Positions 1-7,785 of a stretch of 64,000 nucleotides of DNA are shown one piece after another. Made by a program: the position numbers and the translations under genes. Each line of letters starts with the position of its first letter. Position 1 is the first letter of the stretch. The notes beneath the pieces were generated by a model. It searched no databases. It saw only the letters and a list, made by a program, of their open reading frames with translations, and was not told where the DNA came from. The DNA comes from Alphaproteobacteria bacterium PA2 (GTDB taxonomy: Bacteria; Pseudomonadota; Alphaproteobacteria; Caulobacterales; Caulobacteraceae): the NCBI GenBank assembly GCA_002256425.1, contig NKIZ01000001.1, positions 1,771,001 through 1,835,000 on the forward strand, given 5' to 3'.

Positions 1-932
1 AGATCCGCGTGGCGGCGGGGGAGGGGCTGCCCCTGTCCCAGGAACAGATCCGCCTTTCCGGGCATGCCATCGAGGCCCGGCTCTACGCGGAGAATCCGGC
101 CAGCGGATTCCTGCCGTCCATCGGATCCCTCGATCACTTCCGCCTGCCCGAAGGCGTTCGGGTCGACAGCGCCGTGGAAGAGGGTGACGAGGTCACTCCT
201 CATTATGACCCGATGATCGCCAAGCTGATTGCCCATGCGTCCACCCGGGAGGGCGCCTCTGATCAACTGGCGGAGGCCTGTGCTTCGGTCGAGGTCTGGC
301 CCTTGAAGACCAATGCCGGCTTCCTTGCCCGCTGCCTTGACCACGCGGATTTCATCTCGGGCGATGTGGACACCGGGTTCATCGAGCAGCGGCTGGAGGC
401 CCTGGCGCAAAGGCCCGATCCCTCCGAGGCTCTCTTGACGGTCGCTGCTGCTGCGCTGATTGCCGCTGGCGATGACGAGGCAGCTAGCCCCTGGACAGAC
501 CTGACCGGGTTCCGCCTGAATGCACCGCCTGCGCCGGATCTGCGTGTCTACCTGGATGGCGTGGCCTTGGAGGCTCCCGTCGCCGATGAGGACTTCGAGG
601 CTGACATACTGATGCATGATGACGCCGTGATCCTGTTCGAAGGCGGCGAGACCTATGTGATTGAAGGCCGTCCCCCCGTGAAGGACCTTGCTGCCCTGGC
701 GGCGGGAGACGGAGACATCCGGTCACCCATGCCCGGCAAGGTGGTCTCTGTTGGCGTAGCCCTTGGTGACAGCGTCACCAGGGGACAGGTCCTGCTGGTG
801 CTGGAAGCCATGAAAATGGAGCACGCCATGACGGCGCCGTTCGACGGCGTGGTTGAGGTCCTGTCTGTTTCGACTGGCGATCAGGTCAGTGAAGGCGTCG
901 CCCTGGCGCGACTGAAGAGTCTGGCGCCGTGA
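1..932 (+). CDS. mccA: Biotin-dependent acyl-CoA carboxylase alpha subunit, C-terminal part (probably 3-methylcrotonyl-CoA carboxylase)
   Basis: The frame is open to the left edge, so this is the 3' part of a larger gene; the first complete codon begins at base 3. It starts inside the biotin carboxylase C-terminal domain (EARLYAENP and HYDPMIAKL are typical) and ends with a biotinyl domain carrying EAMKMEH; the biotinylated lysine codon is at 813-815. These subunits carboxylate biotin with ATP and bicarbonate and pass the carboxyl group to a beta subunit that acts on an acyl-CoA. Methylcrotonyl-CoA (leucine breakdown) is my best guess for the substrate, but propionyl-, acetyl- or geranyl-CoA carboxylases look similar in this part, and the beta subunit lies outside the window. 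The stop overlaps the next start by 4 nt. Confidence 0.8.
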   Translation, partial: IRVAAGEGLPLSQEQIRLSGHAIEARLYAENPASGFLPSIGSLDHFRLPEGVRVDSAVEEGDEVTPHYDPMIAKLIAHASTREGASDQLAEACASVEVWPLKTNAGFLARCLDHADFISGDVDTGFIEQRLEALAQRPDPSEALLTVAAAALIAAGDDEAASPWTDLTGFRLNAPPAPDLRVYLDGVALEAPVADEDFEADILMHDDAVILFEGGETYVIEGRPPVKDLAALAAGDGDIRSPMPGKVVSVGVALGDSVTRGQVLLVLEAMKMEHAMTAPFDGVVEVLSVSTGDQVSEGVALARLKSLAP

Positions 933-1330
933 CCCTCCACATGATCCGCCTCTGCGTTGGCTGTGACACCATTGATGAGCTGGTGGACTGGCATTCCGCC
1001 CGGCCTGGACCTTGGCTTCTGCATACCCGCATGACGCCCAAGCGGGCGGACGAATTGCTGGAGGGCGGATCACTGTACCGGATCTTCAAGGGCATGATCC
1101 TTTGTCGACAGCAGATTCTGGAAATCCGGAAGGTGGGCGAGGGCGCAGCTGCAAGGTGCGAGATGGCGCTCAGCCCGGACATCATCAAGGTCGCGCCGAC
1201 CCCACGACGGGCCTTCCAGGGTTGGCGATACCTGGATCCGAAGGATGCGCCGCCCGATCTGCCATCAGGGGGCGATGCGGAAATTCCTGACGATCTGGCC
1301 CGGCAGCTCCGCGAGGTCGGCGCCTGGTAA
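929..1330 (+). CDS. DUF1489 family protein
   Basis: A 133-residue protein whose start (TLHMIRLCVG), middle (MTPKRADELLEGGSLY) and later segment (RRAFQGWRYL) match my memory of DUF1489, a conserved alphaproteobacterial family of unknown function. The GTG at 929 overlaps the carboxylase stop in a GTGA arrangement and gives the N-terminus usual for the family; an ATG at 941 is the alternative. Translational coupling suggests co-transcription with the carboxylase gene, but many relatives sit in unrelated contexts, so this does not prove a shared function. I see no signal peptide or membrane segment. No function is assigned. Confidence 0.8.
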   Translation: MTLHMIRLCVGCDTIDELVDWHSARPGPWLLHTRMTPKRADELLEGGSLYRIFKGMILCRQQILEIRKVGEGAAARCEMALSPDIIKVAPTPRRAFQGWRYLDPKDAPPDLPSGGDAEIPDDLARQLREVGAW

Positions 1331-1464
1331 CCGGCTGATTGCCGCAGGATCCTGCTTCGTCCACAGGCTGATGGCCGGTCTGCGTTGACGATCTGCCGGA
1401 CCTGGGCACAGGTTAGTTTCAGTTCGCCGGGTATGATCCAGGTGTCGAGTGGAGCGTTTCGTTC

Positions 1465-2283
1465 ATGGCCCAACCCAAGGTCATCGTCATCGGCAATGAA
1501 AAAGGCGGAGCCGGCAAGTCGACCCTGGCCATTCACCTGGTGACTGGGCTGCTCCACGGTGGCGCGACGGTCTCGATCATCGATCTGGATATTCGCCAGC
1601 AGTCCCTGGGTCACTTTTTCTCCAACCGCAGGGCCTGGCTTGCGGCCAATGGCCAGACGGCGCCAATGCCGACGGAGCATGCGCTGGAGGCCGGGCTGGC
1701 TTCCCAGCCGGAGGACGTGGTCCTGGCCAGGTTCCAGGCCGCCCTCGACGAAGCTGCAGGCTCTGACTTCATCCTGATCGACACCCCCGGCGCCGACACA
1801 GCCCTGAGCCGCGCTGCGCACGGACGGGCCGACCTGATCGTGACGCCGATGAATGACAGTTTTGTCGACTTTGACACCCTCGGGGTCGTGGATCCCGTAA
1901 CCCTGGAATTGAAACGCCCCAGCCTCTACTCCGAGACCGTCTGGAACAGTCGCAAGCAAAGGGCCATGGACTCCGGCCAGTCCATTGATTGGGTGGTTCT
2001 ACGCAATCGCCTGGCCCCCACAGAGGCCCGCAACCGTCGACGGGTCGATGATCGGGTCCAGGCCCTGTCGCGGCGGGTGGGTTTCCGCATCGGGCCGGGA
2101 CTTCGCGATCGCGTCATCTACCGGGAACTCTTCCCATTCGGCCTGACGGTGGCTGACCTGTCGCCCTCCATCAAGCCAGTCGCCATGAGCCTGCAGCATG
2201 TGGCCGCCCGGCAGGAGCTTCGGGCCTTGATGGCCTCGCTCAACCTGCCCCTGGACGGGGCCGTTCAGGCGGCCGGAGATTGA
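1465..2283 (+). CDS. mipZ: Division-plane positioning ATPase MipZ
   Basis: 272 residues of the ParA/MinD superfamily with a deviant Walker A motif KGGAGKS at residues 13-19, a switch segment IDLDIRQQS near 40 and Walker B-like ILIDTPG near 107. Long stretches match MipZ of Caulobacter crescentus as I remember it, including VTPMNDSFVDFD, VLRNRLAPTEARNR and RVGFRIGPGLRDRVIYREL. MipZ binds ParB near the origin, forms a gradient from the poles and inhibits FtsZ assembly there, placing the division ring near midcell. The ATG at 1465 follows a 134-nt spacer after the DUF1489 gene. Its stop overlaps the TTG start of a J-domain gene. ParA and ParB are not in the window. Confidence 0.95.
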   Translation: MAQPKVIVIGNEKGGAGKSTLAIHLVTGLLHGGATVSIIDLDIRQQSLGHFFSNRRAWLAANGQTAPMPTEHALEAGLASQPEDVVLARFQAALDEAAGSDFILIDTPGADTALSRAAHGRADLIVTPMNDSFVDFDTLGVVDPVTLELKRPSLYSETVWNSRKQRAMDSGQSIDWVVLRNRLAPTEARNRRRVDDRVQALSRRVGFRIGPGLRDRVIYRELFPFGLTVADLSPSIKPVAMSLQHVAARQELRALMASLNLPLDGAVQAAGD

Positions 2284-2717
2284 TCTATTTTCTGGCAGGG
2301 GGCGTCGTCCTGGTTCTCCTGGCGTGGATGCGCCAGTCGGGCCCAAGACTGAGGCGACGGGAGTGGCGGCTGGTGGCCGGCGCAATTTCCCTGGCCGCCT
2401 TCGCCAGCAGCGCTTTCGTAGCCATTCGGGGCGGCTGGTCTCCGGCGGTGATCCTGTTCCTGCTCGGAATGTGGCTGGCGTCTGTCACCCGGGTGTCCCC
2501 CGGTGAGCCTAAACCCCAACCCGAACCGACCATGGCTGATCACCACGCCCGACAACTGCTCGGCGTGGGTCCGAACGCGGATCGAAAGGAAATCCTTGAA
2601 GCCTATGCCCGGCTGATCAAGCTGGCCCACCCGGACAAGGGCGGCACGGATGGTCTAGCGGCGCAGATCAATGCGGCCCGGGACCGATTGCTCGGCAAGT
2701 CGGGACGAGTCAGCTGA
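2280..2717 (+). CDS. Membrane-anchored J-domain protein
   Basis: 145 residues: a hydrophobic segment at about 3-17, a second hydrophobic region at about 32-70, and a C-terminal J domain with the HPD tripeptide at 117-119 (LAHPDKGG) followed by the helix-IV signature INAARDRLL. This resembles the Pam18/TIM14-like DnaJ proteins of alphaproteobacteria, which stimulate DnaK at the inner membrane. The start is TTG at 2280, overlapping the mipZ stop by 4 nt (TTGA), so translation is probably coupled to mipZ. The last 63 nt overlap the 3' end of the convergent dacA gene, so the two genes read the same DNA in opposite directions. The client of the chaperone is not known. Confidence 0.85.
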   Translation: MIYFLAGGVVLVLLAWMRQSGPRLRRREWRLVAGAISLAAFASSAFVAIRGGWSPAVILFLLGMWLASVTRVSPGEPKPQPEPTMADHHARQLLGVGPNADRKEILEAYARLIKLAHPDKGGTDGLAAQINAARDRLLGKSGRVS

Positions 2718-4073
2718 CAGTCGACGTATGGTGGGCGTAGTCGCCAGGGAGGCGGTTTGACCGTCGGCTGGATCAACCACCAGGCACGCCTGGCGCTTTT
2801 CCTTGAGCGTGCGGCAGGCAGCGCGGGCTGCAGCCTCGTCGAAGCCCTTGAACTGCGCCTTCCAGAGCTTTCGTCCGGCCTCTGAGACAACCGGCGCCGC
2901 CGATCTGGTCAGGGACGCGAAGCGCCGGCCAATGGTCTGGACCTGGGTCTCGGCAAGGCTCTTTGAGTTGAAGGCGCCGACCTGGATCGCCCAGCGGCCG
3001 CGTTCCGCCGGTCTTGCATCGGTCCGGGTGGACACATGCAGCGTCGTCGTCTTCGGGTCTACAAACTGGAACTTCTCGAGGTTTGTCGGCGCCGGCGCCG
3101 AGGTGAAGTAGACCTTTTCCGCTGTCGCATCCGGATTGGAAGCCGGAGCGGGCCTGGCGTAGACGGGCGGCGGGGGCGGTTCGAACAGGTTCTGGGCCAC
3201 CATGATCTTCTCGCCGCGCTCGCGACGCCCCATGACCTCGAACCCGGTCAGCATGAGGCGCTCAGCGGTCTTGTCCCGCAGGGCGTTGGACGGACCGCCC
3301 AGGACTACGGTCACGATCCGTCGGTTATCCCGAACGGCCGAGACCGCAAGATTATAGCCCGAGGCGTTTGTGAACCCGGTCTTCAGGCCGTCTACCCCCT
3401 GCATACGGCCCAGCAGGCCATTGTGATTGTTCATCACGGTTCCGCGGAAGGTGAACTGCTGCTGGGTGAAGAGGCGATAATACTGGGGATAGTCGCGCAT
3501 GACGGCGCGGGACAGGATGGCGATGTCCCGGGCCGTCGAGACCTGTCTGCTGTCAGGCAGGCCCGATGCATTGACGAAGCGGGTATTGGTCATGCCCAGA
3601 TCCTGCGCCCTCAGGGTCATCATGGCGGCGAACCGGCTCTCCGATCCTCCCAGGGTCTCGGCCAGGGCGACTGCAATGTCATTGGCCGACTTGATGGCCA
3701 GGGCCTGCATGGCTTCCGACACGGTGAGGGTGTCACCGACCGGCAGACCCAGCTTTGTCGGCCCCTGGGCAGCAGCACGCGGCGAGATCGTCACAATGTC
3801 GTCGGGCTTTAGCCGCCCTGTCGAAAGGGCGTCAAAGGTCAGATAGAGGGTCATGACCTTGGTGATGGAAGCCGGATATCGCAGGCTGTCCGCCCGCTTG
3901 GCATAGAGGACCTCGCCTGTGGCGGCGTCTACAACAATGGCGGCGTACTGTGGACGTATGGTCGGCGTCTGCAGGAAGGCGCTCTGCGCCACGGCCTGCG
4001 GCGCAAGCAGCGACAGGGAAATGGCGATGCCAGATCCGATTGCAGCCAAAAGGCGGCGGGCGGGCTCGATCAT
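2655..4073 (-). CDS. dacA: D-alanyl-D-alanine carboxypeptidase (PBP5 type) with C-terminal SPOR domain
   Basis: 472 residues with an N-terminal signal peptide (cleavage near AVAQ, about residue 30). The serine penicillin-binding motifs are present: SITK (SxxK, in PASITKVMTLYL), SAN (SxN) and KTG (in GLKTGFTNASG). A proline-rich linker follows, then a SPOR domain (RWAIQVGAF onward, about 360-440), which binds denuded peptidoglycan at division sites. The enzyme trims the terminal D-alanine from peptidoglycan pentapeptides in the periplasm. The SPOR domain suggests septal recruitment. The tail beyond the SPOR domain overlaps the J-domain gene by 63 nt and is probably a non-conserved extension. 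The upstream 299 bp are shared with the phasin promoter. Confidence 0.93.
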   Translation of the reverse strand: MIEPARRLLAAIGSGIAISLSLLAPQAVAQSAFLQTPTIRPQYAAIVVDAATGEVLYAKRADSLRYPASITKVMTLYLTFDALSTGRLKPDDIVTISPRAAAQGPTKLGLPVGDTLTVSEAMQALAIKSANDIAVALAETLGGSESRFAAMMTLRAQDLGMTNTRFVNASGLPDSRQVSTARDIAILSRAVMRDYPQYYRLFTQQQFTFRGTVMNNHNGLLGRMQGVDGLKTGFTNASGYNLAVSAVRDNRRIVTVVLGGPSNALRDKTAERLMLTGFEVMGRRERGEKIMVAQNLFEPPPPPVYARPAPASNPDATAEKVYFTSAPAPTNLEKFQFVDPKTTTLHVSTRTDARPAERGRWAIQVGAFNSKSLAETQVQTIGRRFASLTRSAAPVVSEAGRKLWKAQFKGFDEAAARAACRTLKEKRQACLVVDPADGQTASLATTPTIRRLSADSSRLAEQSVPGRIDLRR

Positions 4074-4261
4074 GAGGTTCGTCCGTCGAAAAATACGCCG
4101 TCGGCAGGGAGGCCGACAATCAAGCCCATAGCATGACAGGCATTGCCTTGCGCGAGGGTAAACAAAGTTTGACCACGGGTCATTCGGTAGATTTTTGATT
4201 TAGCGCAATTTTGCGGCGCCACGGTTCTTAGCCAATTCATGTTGCGGTGCACAAATTCGCC

Positions 4262-4290
4262 TTGACTGCTGCAGTGCAGCATGAGATTTG
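4262..4290 (+). promoter_or_regulatory. Phasin promoter with PhaR-type operator in the spacer
   Basis: TTGACT at 4262-4267 looks like a -35 box; a weak -10 candidate (GATTTG) ends at 4290. Between them lies a perfect 7-1-7 palindrome at 4267-4281, with the core CTGC-AGT-GCAG at 4269-4279. That core fits the CTGC-N3/4-GCAG site reported for the polyhydroxybutyrate regulator PhaR. Placed there, a bound repressor would block RNA polymerase. The link to PhaR is inferred. Confidence 0.55.
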
Positions 4291-4372
4291 TGTTTCGCTT
4301 TCAAGGCGAGATTCCGCCTCCCGACTGTTTCGCGGCGCACACGCCGCTTTGGTCCAAATCCGGAGAACTTCC

Positions 4373-4807
4373 ATGGCTGCCGCCCAATCCGCCAAGTCTA
4401 CCGTTGAGCAGATCACCAACGCCGGCAATTCCGCTTTCAAGGACGCCGTCGACAAGTCCCTTACCGCGCTGAACGACGTCAACGCGCACTCCAAGAAGAA
4501 CCTCGAAGCCGTCATCGCTTCGGTTACGGCCGCCGCAAAGGGCGCTGAAGCCCTGACCACCGAGACCCTGGCCTATTCCAAGACCGCCATGGAAAACCAG
4601 GTCGCAGCCGCCAAGTCCCTGTCCAGCGTCAAGAGCGTGCAGGAACTGTTCGAACTGCAGTCCGGCTTCGCCAAGACAGCCATGGAGTCCTACATGACCC
4701 AGATGGGCAAGGTTTCCGAGATCATGACGGCCTCCATGAAGGATGCTGTGAAGCCGATCAACGAGCGGGTCACCGCCACGGTCGAAGCCTTCCAGGCCGC
4801 CCGCTAA
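4373..4807 (+). CDS. phaP: Phasin family protein
   Basis: 144 residues, Ala/Lys/Ser/Glu-rich and predicted almost entirely helical, with the phasin-like stretch VQELFELQSGFAKTAMESY at about residues 85-103. Phasins coat polyhydroxyalkanoate granules and control their size and surface. The open frame runs further upstream to 4247, but that part covers the promoter and operator. The ATG at 4373 is preceded by GGAGA at 4362-4366 and gives the normal family length, so I chose it. The operator just upstream suggests repression when no granules are present. A strong terminator follows. PHA synthase genes are not in the window, so the granule role is inferred from the family. Confidence 0.88.
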   Translation: MAAAQSAKSTVEQITNAGNSAFKDAVDKSLTALNDVNAHSKKNLEAVIASVTAAAKGAEALTTETLAYSKTAMENQVAAAKSLSSVKSVQELFELQSGFAKTAMESYMTQMGKVSEIMTASMKDAVKPINERVTATVEAFQAAR

Positions 4808-4844
4808 AACAAGCATCCATCCCCTTCCGGGGGCCATGAGTTCG

Positions 4845-4876
4845 AGGCCCGAAGCCGCAAGGTTTCGGGCCTTTTT
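4845..4876 (+). terminator. Rho-independent terminator after the phasin gene
   Basis: A perfect 9-bp stem, AGGCCCGAA at 4845-4853 and TTCGGGCCT at 4864-4872, with a 10-nt loop, runs directly into TTTTT at 4872-4876. It lies 38 nt after the phasin stop. Confidence 0.9.
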
Positions 4877-4953
4877 CATTTCCCGGCGGAGTCTGGGGAA
4901 ATGACGTCGCGGGTCGCTTTCCCTTCAGGACAAATCGGGTCTAGAACGGGCCC

Positions 4954-5415
4954 ATGTCGAACATTCAAGAACGCCTCACCGCCGCCGGGATCGTCCTGCC
5001 TCAGCCCGTCGCGCCCGTCGCAAACTACGTTCCCTTCGTGCGGACCGGGAACCTGGTTCATATATCAGGGCAGGTGTCGGTTGACGCCTCGGGCGGGGTG
5101 AAGGGCACAGTCGGCGTCGATGTCGACATGGAAACAGCCCGGGCGGCCGCACGGATGTGCGGCATCAACCTCCTCGCCCAGATGCGCGCGGCCTGCGATG
5201 GCGACCTGGAGCGGGTGGTCCGCGTGGTCAAGCTGGGCGGATTTGTTCAGGCCGGACCCGACTTCTTTGATATCCCTCAGGTCGTCAATGGCGCGTCTGA
5301 TGTCATGGTCCTGGCCTTCGGCGACGCCGGAAAGCATGCGCGGTCGGCGGTTGGCGTCTATCGCCTGCCCCTGAATTTCGCGGTGGAAGTCGACGCCGTG
5401 GTGGAGGTTTCGTGA
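4954..5415 (+). CDS. RidA/YjgF-family protein
   Basis: 153 residues with the RidA-fold landmarks: LVHISGQVS near 35, VVRVVKLGGFV near 91 and the C-terminal ARSAVGVYRLPLNFAVEVDAV, whose Arg is the conserved imine-binding position. RidA proteins are usually trimers that hydrolyse reactive enamine/imine intermediates. This one belongs to the longer YjgH-like branch, whose substrate is less certain. It heads a tightly packed run: its TGA overlaps the GTG start of the glycerophosphodiesterase gene by 4 nt. The ATG at 4954 lies about 77 nt after the phasin terminator, so a separate promoter in 4877-4953 is expected, but I could not pick one out. Confidence 0.88.
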   Translation: MSNIQERLTAAGIVLPQPVAPVANYVPFVRTGNLVHISGQVSVDASGGVKGTVGVDVDMETARAAARMCGINLLAQMRAACDGDLERVVRVVKLGGFVQAGPDFFDIPQVVNGASDVMVLAFGDAGKHARSAVGVYRLPLNFAVEVDAVVEVS

Positions 5416-6161
5416 AGACGCAGTTCGGTCAGGCCTGGGATCTCCTGTTTCATCCCCCTGTCGCCCATCGGGGCCTCTGGAACCATGAAGGCGCCCCTGA
5501 GAATTCCCTGGCGGCCTTCCAGCAGGCCTGCGAGGCCGGCTACGGCATCGAGCTGGATGTACACCTCTCCGCCGATGGCGAGGCGGTCGTGCACCACGAC
5601 TACAGCGTCAAGCGGATGACCGGCCTTGAGGGGCGCATTCGAGACTATACCGCAGATGACCTCGGCAAGATGAAACTCAAGGGCACGGACGAGGGCATTC
5701 CGACCTTGCTGGAGACCCTGGCCCTGATCGGCCACCGGGCCATGGTGCATGTCGAACTCAAGACACCCTTCGGCCAGGTCGGTCCGCTGGAGCAGCGGGT
5801 TCATGAGATCCTGATTGATCACAATGGTCCGGTCTGTGTCATCGGGTTCAACCCCTATAGCCACGCCTGGTTCGCCGAGCGGTTTCCCGGCGTTCTGAGG
5901 GGGCTGGACAGCTGGGCGTGGTCGGATGAGCAACCCCACCTTTCCAAGGAGCAGCGTCAGTCCTTTGCGCGGCTGGAGCAGGTGGCGATCGCCAAACCCC
6001 ACTTCCTGGCCATGAGCCTTGATACGGTGAGCGACCCGAAGGTCGCGGCCTATCGTGAAGAGGGCATGCCCGTCGTCGCCTGGACCGTGCGCGATCCCGC
6101 CGCCTGGGAAACCGTGAAGCCCTATTGCGACAACCTGATCTTCGAGGGTTTCAGGGCGTGA
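5412..6161 (+). CDS. Glycerophosphodiester phosphodiesterase family protein
   Basis: 249 residues of the GDPD TIM-barrel family: AHRG at about 18-21, PENSLAAF, the metal-binding pair in IELDVHLS, and HHDYS with the catalytic histidine near 60. A short insertion typical of the family follows. The C-terminus has VVAWTVRD and the final NLIFEG. The enzyme hydrolyses deacylated phospholipids to glycerol-3-phosphate and an alcohol. There is no signal peptide, so it should be cytoplasmic. The start is GTG at 5412, inside the ridA stop, and the stop overlaps the next start in the same way. Such coupling points to one transcript for ridA, this gene and the following acetyltransferase-like gene. Confidence 0.92.
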   Translation: MKTQFGQAWDLLFHPPVAHRGLWNHEGAPENSLAAFQQACEAGYGIELDVHLSADGEAVVHHDYSVKRMTGLEGRIRDYTADDLGKMKLKGTDEGIPTLLETLALIGHRAMVHVELKTPFGQVGPLEQRVHEILIDHNGPVCVIGFNPYSHAWFAERFPGVLRGLDSWAWSDEQPHLSKEQRQSFARLEQVAIAKPHFLAMSLDTVSDPKVAAYREEGMPVVAWTVRDPAAWETVKPYCDNLIFEGFRA

Positions 6162-7321
6162 CGCTGAAGCCGGCGGTCAAGGTCAGCCGTCGGGTCGCCG
6201 AGATCGGCCGTGAGGCCTGGGACGCCTGCGCGCTCAATCCGGCCTATTGCGCCAATCCCTTTGTGATGTTCGATTTCCTGGACGCGGTTGAAGTGTCGGA
6301 GTGCGCCGTCGAACGCCAGGGCTGGGGTCCCCAGCATCTCTCCGTCGAGGATGAGGACGGCCGGGTGGCGGCGGTCATGCCCCTGTATGTGAAGTCCCAC
6401 AGCCAGGGCGAATACATCTTCGACCACGCCTGGGCCGACGCCTATGAGCGGGCAGGGGGCAGTTATTACCCCAAGCTGCTTTGCGCCGCGCCATTTACGC
6501 CGGCGACCGGTCCGCGCCTGCTGGTGAGGCCCGGTGTTGATCGGGAGGAGGCCTGGCAGTACCTGCTGGGCGGTGCGACCGCGCTTTGCGACAGGTATGG
6601 CGCGTCTTCGCTGCACATCAATTTTCCAACGGACACGGAATGGACCTGGCTGGGCGAGCAGGGCCTGGCCATGCGCGAAGGCCAGCAATACCACTGGAAC
6701 AACCAGGGCTATGCCGACTTTGACGCCTTCCTCGACCAGCTTTCATCGGGGCGACGAAAGACCATAAGGCGGGAGCGTCGGGACGCCCTGGCGGAGGTCG
6801 AGGTGGTCGCCCTCACGGGGACGGACCTTAAGGAAGAGCACTGGGACGCCTTCTACGCCTTCTACATGGACACCGGCTCGCGCAAGTGGGGACGGCCCTA
6901 TCTCAACCGAGCCTTCTTTTCGCACTTGAGCCAGAGGATGGCGGACCGCGTCCTGCTACTCATGGCCCGGAGGCAGGGCAGGTGGGTGGCTGGCGCCCTG
7001 AACCTGATCGGTGACGACTGCCTCTATGGACGCAACTGGGGCTGTCTGGAGGACATTCCCTTCCTGCATTTCGAGCTTTGCTATTACCAGGCCATCGAAT
7101 GGGCCATAGGCCGCGGGCTCGCCCGGGTTGAAGCCGGCGCCCAGGGACAGCACAAGATCGCCCGGGGTTACCTGCCAGCTGCCGTTCGCTCGGCGCATTA
7201 TATCGCAGACCCCTTGCTGAGGGGCCCCGTAGAGGACTTCGTGCGGCGGGAGCGTGCTGCGGTGGAAGGCGAGATGGAATGGCTTTCCGAGGAATACTCA
7301 CCCTTCAAGAAGGGCGACTAA
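6158..7321 (+). CDS. FemAB/GNAT-like acyltransferase family protein (PF04339 type)
   Basis: 387 residues when started at GTG 6158, which overlaps the upstream TGA by 4 nt; the longer open frame from 6125 lies inside the previous gene and is less likely. Segments such as NPFVMFDFLDAVE, YPKLLCAAPFTPATGPRLL, YHWNNQGYADFDAFL and RKTIRRERR are those of the peptidoglycan-biosynthesis/recognition family (formerly DUF482), which has a duplicated GNAT fold like FemAB. The exact acceptor is unknown. The C-terminal LARVEAGAQGQHKIARGY is the most conserved block. It is likely cytoplasmic. Its neighbours deal with lipid head groups and reactive metabolites, and give no clear clue to the substrate. Confidence 0.82.
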   Translation: MTLKPAVKVSRRVAEIGREAWDACALNPAYCANPFVMFDFLDAVEVSECAVERQGWGPQHLSVEDEDGRVAAVMPLYVKSHSQGEYIFDHAWADAYERAGGSYYPKLLCAAPFTPATGPRLLVRPGVDREEAWQYLLGGATALCDRYGASSLHINFPTDTEWTWLGEQGLAMREGQQYHWNNQGYADFDAFLDQLSSGRRKTIRRERRDALAEVEVVALTGTDLKEEHWDAFYAFYMDTGSRKWGRPYLNRAFFSHLSQRMADRVLLLMARRQGRWVAGALNLIGDDCLYGRNWGCLEDIPFLHFELCYYQAIEWAIGRGLARVEAGAQGQHKIARGYLPAAVRSAHYIADPLLRGPVEDFVRRERAAVEGEMEWLSEEYSPFKKGD

Positions 7322-7344
7322 CCCATGGCACTAGGAGCTTTTGA

Positions 7345-7785
7345 ATGAGCCTGGACGGTCAGTACGATCCTTCGAACATTTTCGCCAGGATCCTGCGGGG
7401 GGAAATGCCCAGCGCCAAGGTCTACGAGACTGATGACGTCTACGCCTTCATGGATGTCTTCCCCCAAACACGGGGCCATACCCTGGTCATTCCGAAGTCG
7501 TCGCAGGCCCGGAATTTCCTCGAGGAGTCTCCCGAACGGCTTGGAGCCCTGATGCAGGGCGTGCAGACCGTGGCGAAGGCCGTGCGCGCAGCACTTGCTC
7601 CCGATGGCGTCGTCATCACCCAGTTCAACGGGACTGCAGCTGGACAGACCGTGTTCCACCTGCATTTCCACATCATTCCGCGTTGGGAAGGTCAGGCTGT
7701 TGGCCGGCATGCCAGCGGCGGCATGGCGGACCCCGAAGAACTCCGGAGCCTTGCTGCCCAGATTGCGGCGAAAATCGAGGCCTAG
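7345..7785 (+). CDS. HIT-family nucleotide hydrolase/transferase
   Basis: 146 residues with the histidine-triad motif HLHFHIIP (His at 105, 107 and 109), preceded by the family pattern IFARILRGEMPSAKVYE and HTLVIPK. Family members (Hint branch) hydrolyse nucleoside 5'-phosphoramidates and related nucleotides, with the central His as nucleophile. The ATG at 7345 is 23 nt after the previous stop, so it may belong to the same operon as the RidA-GDPD-acyltransferase genes. The stop TAG shares CTAG with the stop of the convergent transglycosylase gene, leaving no room for a terminator between them. Confidence 0.93.
   Translation: MSLDGQYDPSNIFARILRGEMPSAKVYETDDVYAFMDVFPQTRGHTLVIPKSSQARNFLEESPERLGALMQGVQTVAKAVRAALAPDGVVITQFNGTAAGQTVFHLHFHIIPRWEGQAVGRHASGGMADPEELRSLAAQIAAKIEA

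Noticed and set aside
4247..4372. Upstream extension of the phasin frame
   Set aside because: It covers the promoter and operator; ATG 4373 has a ribosome site and gives the family length.
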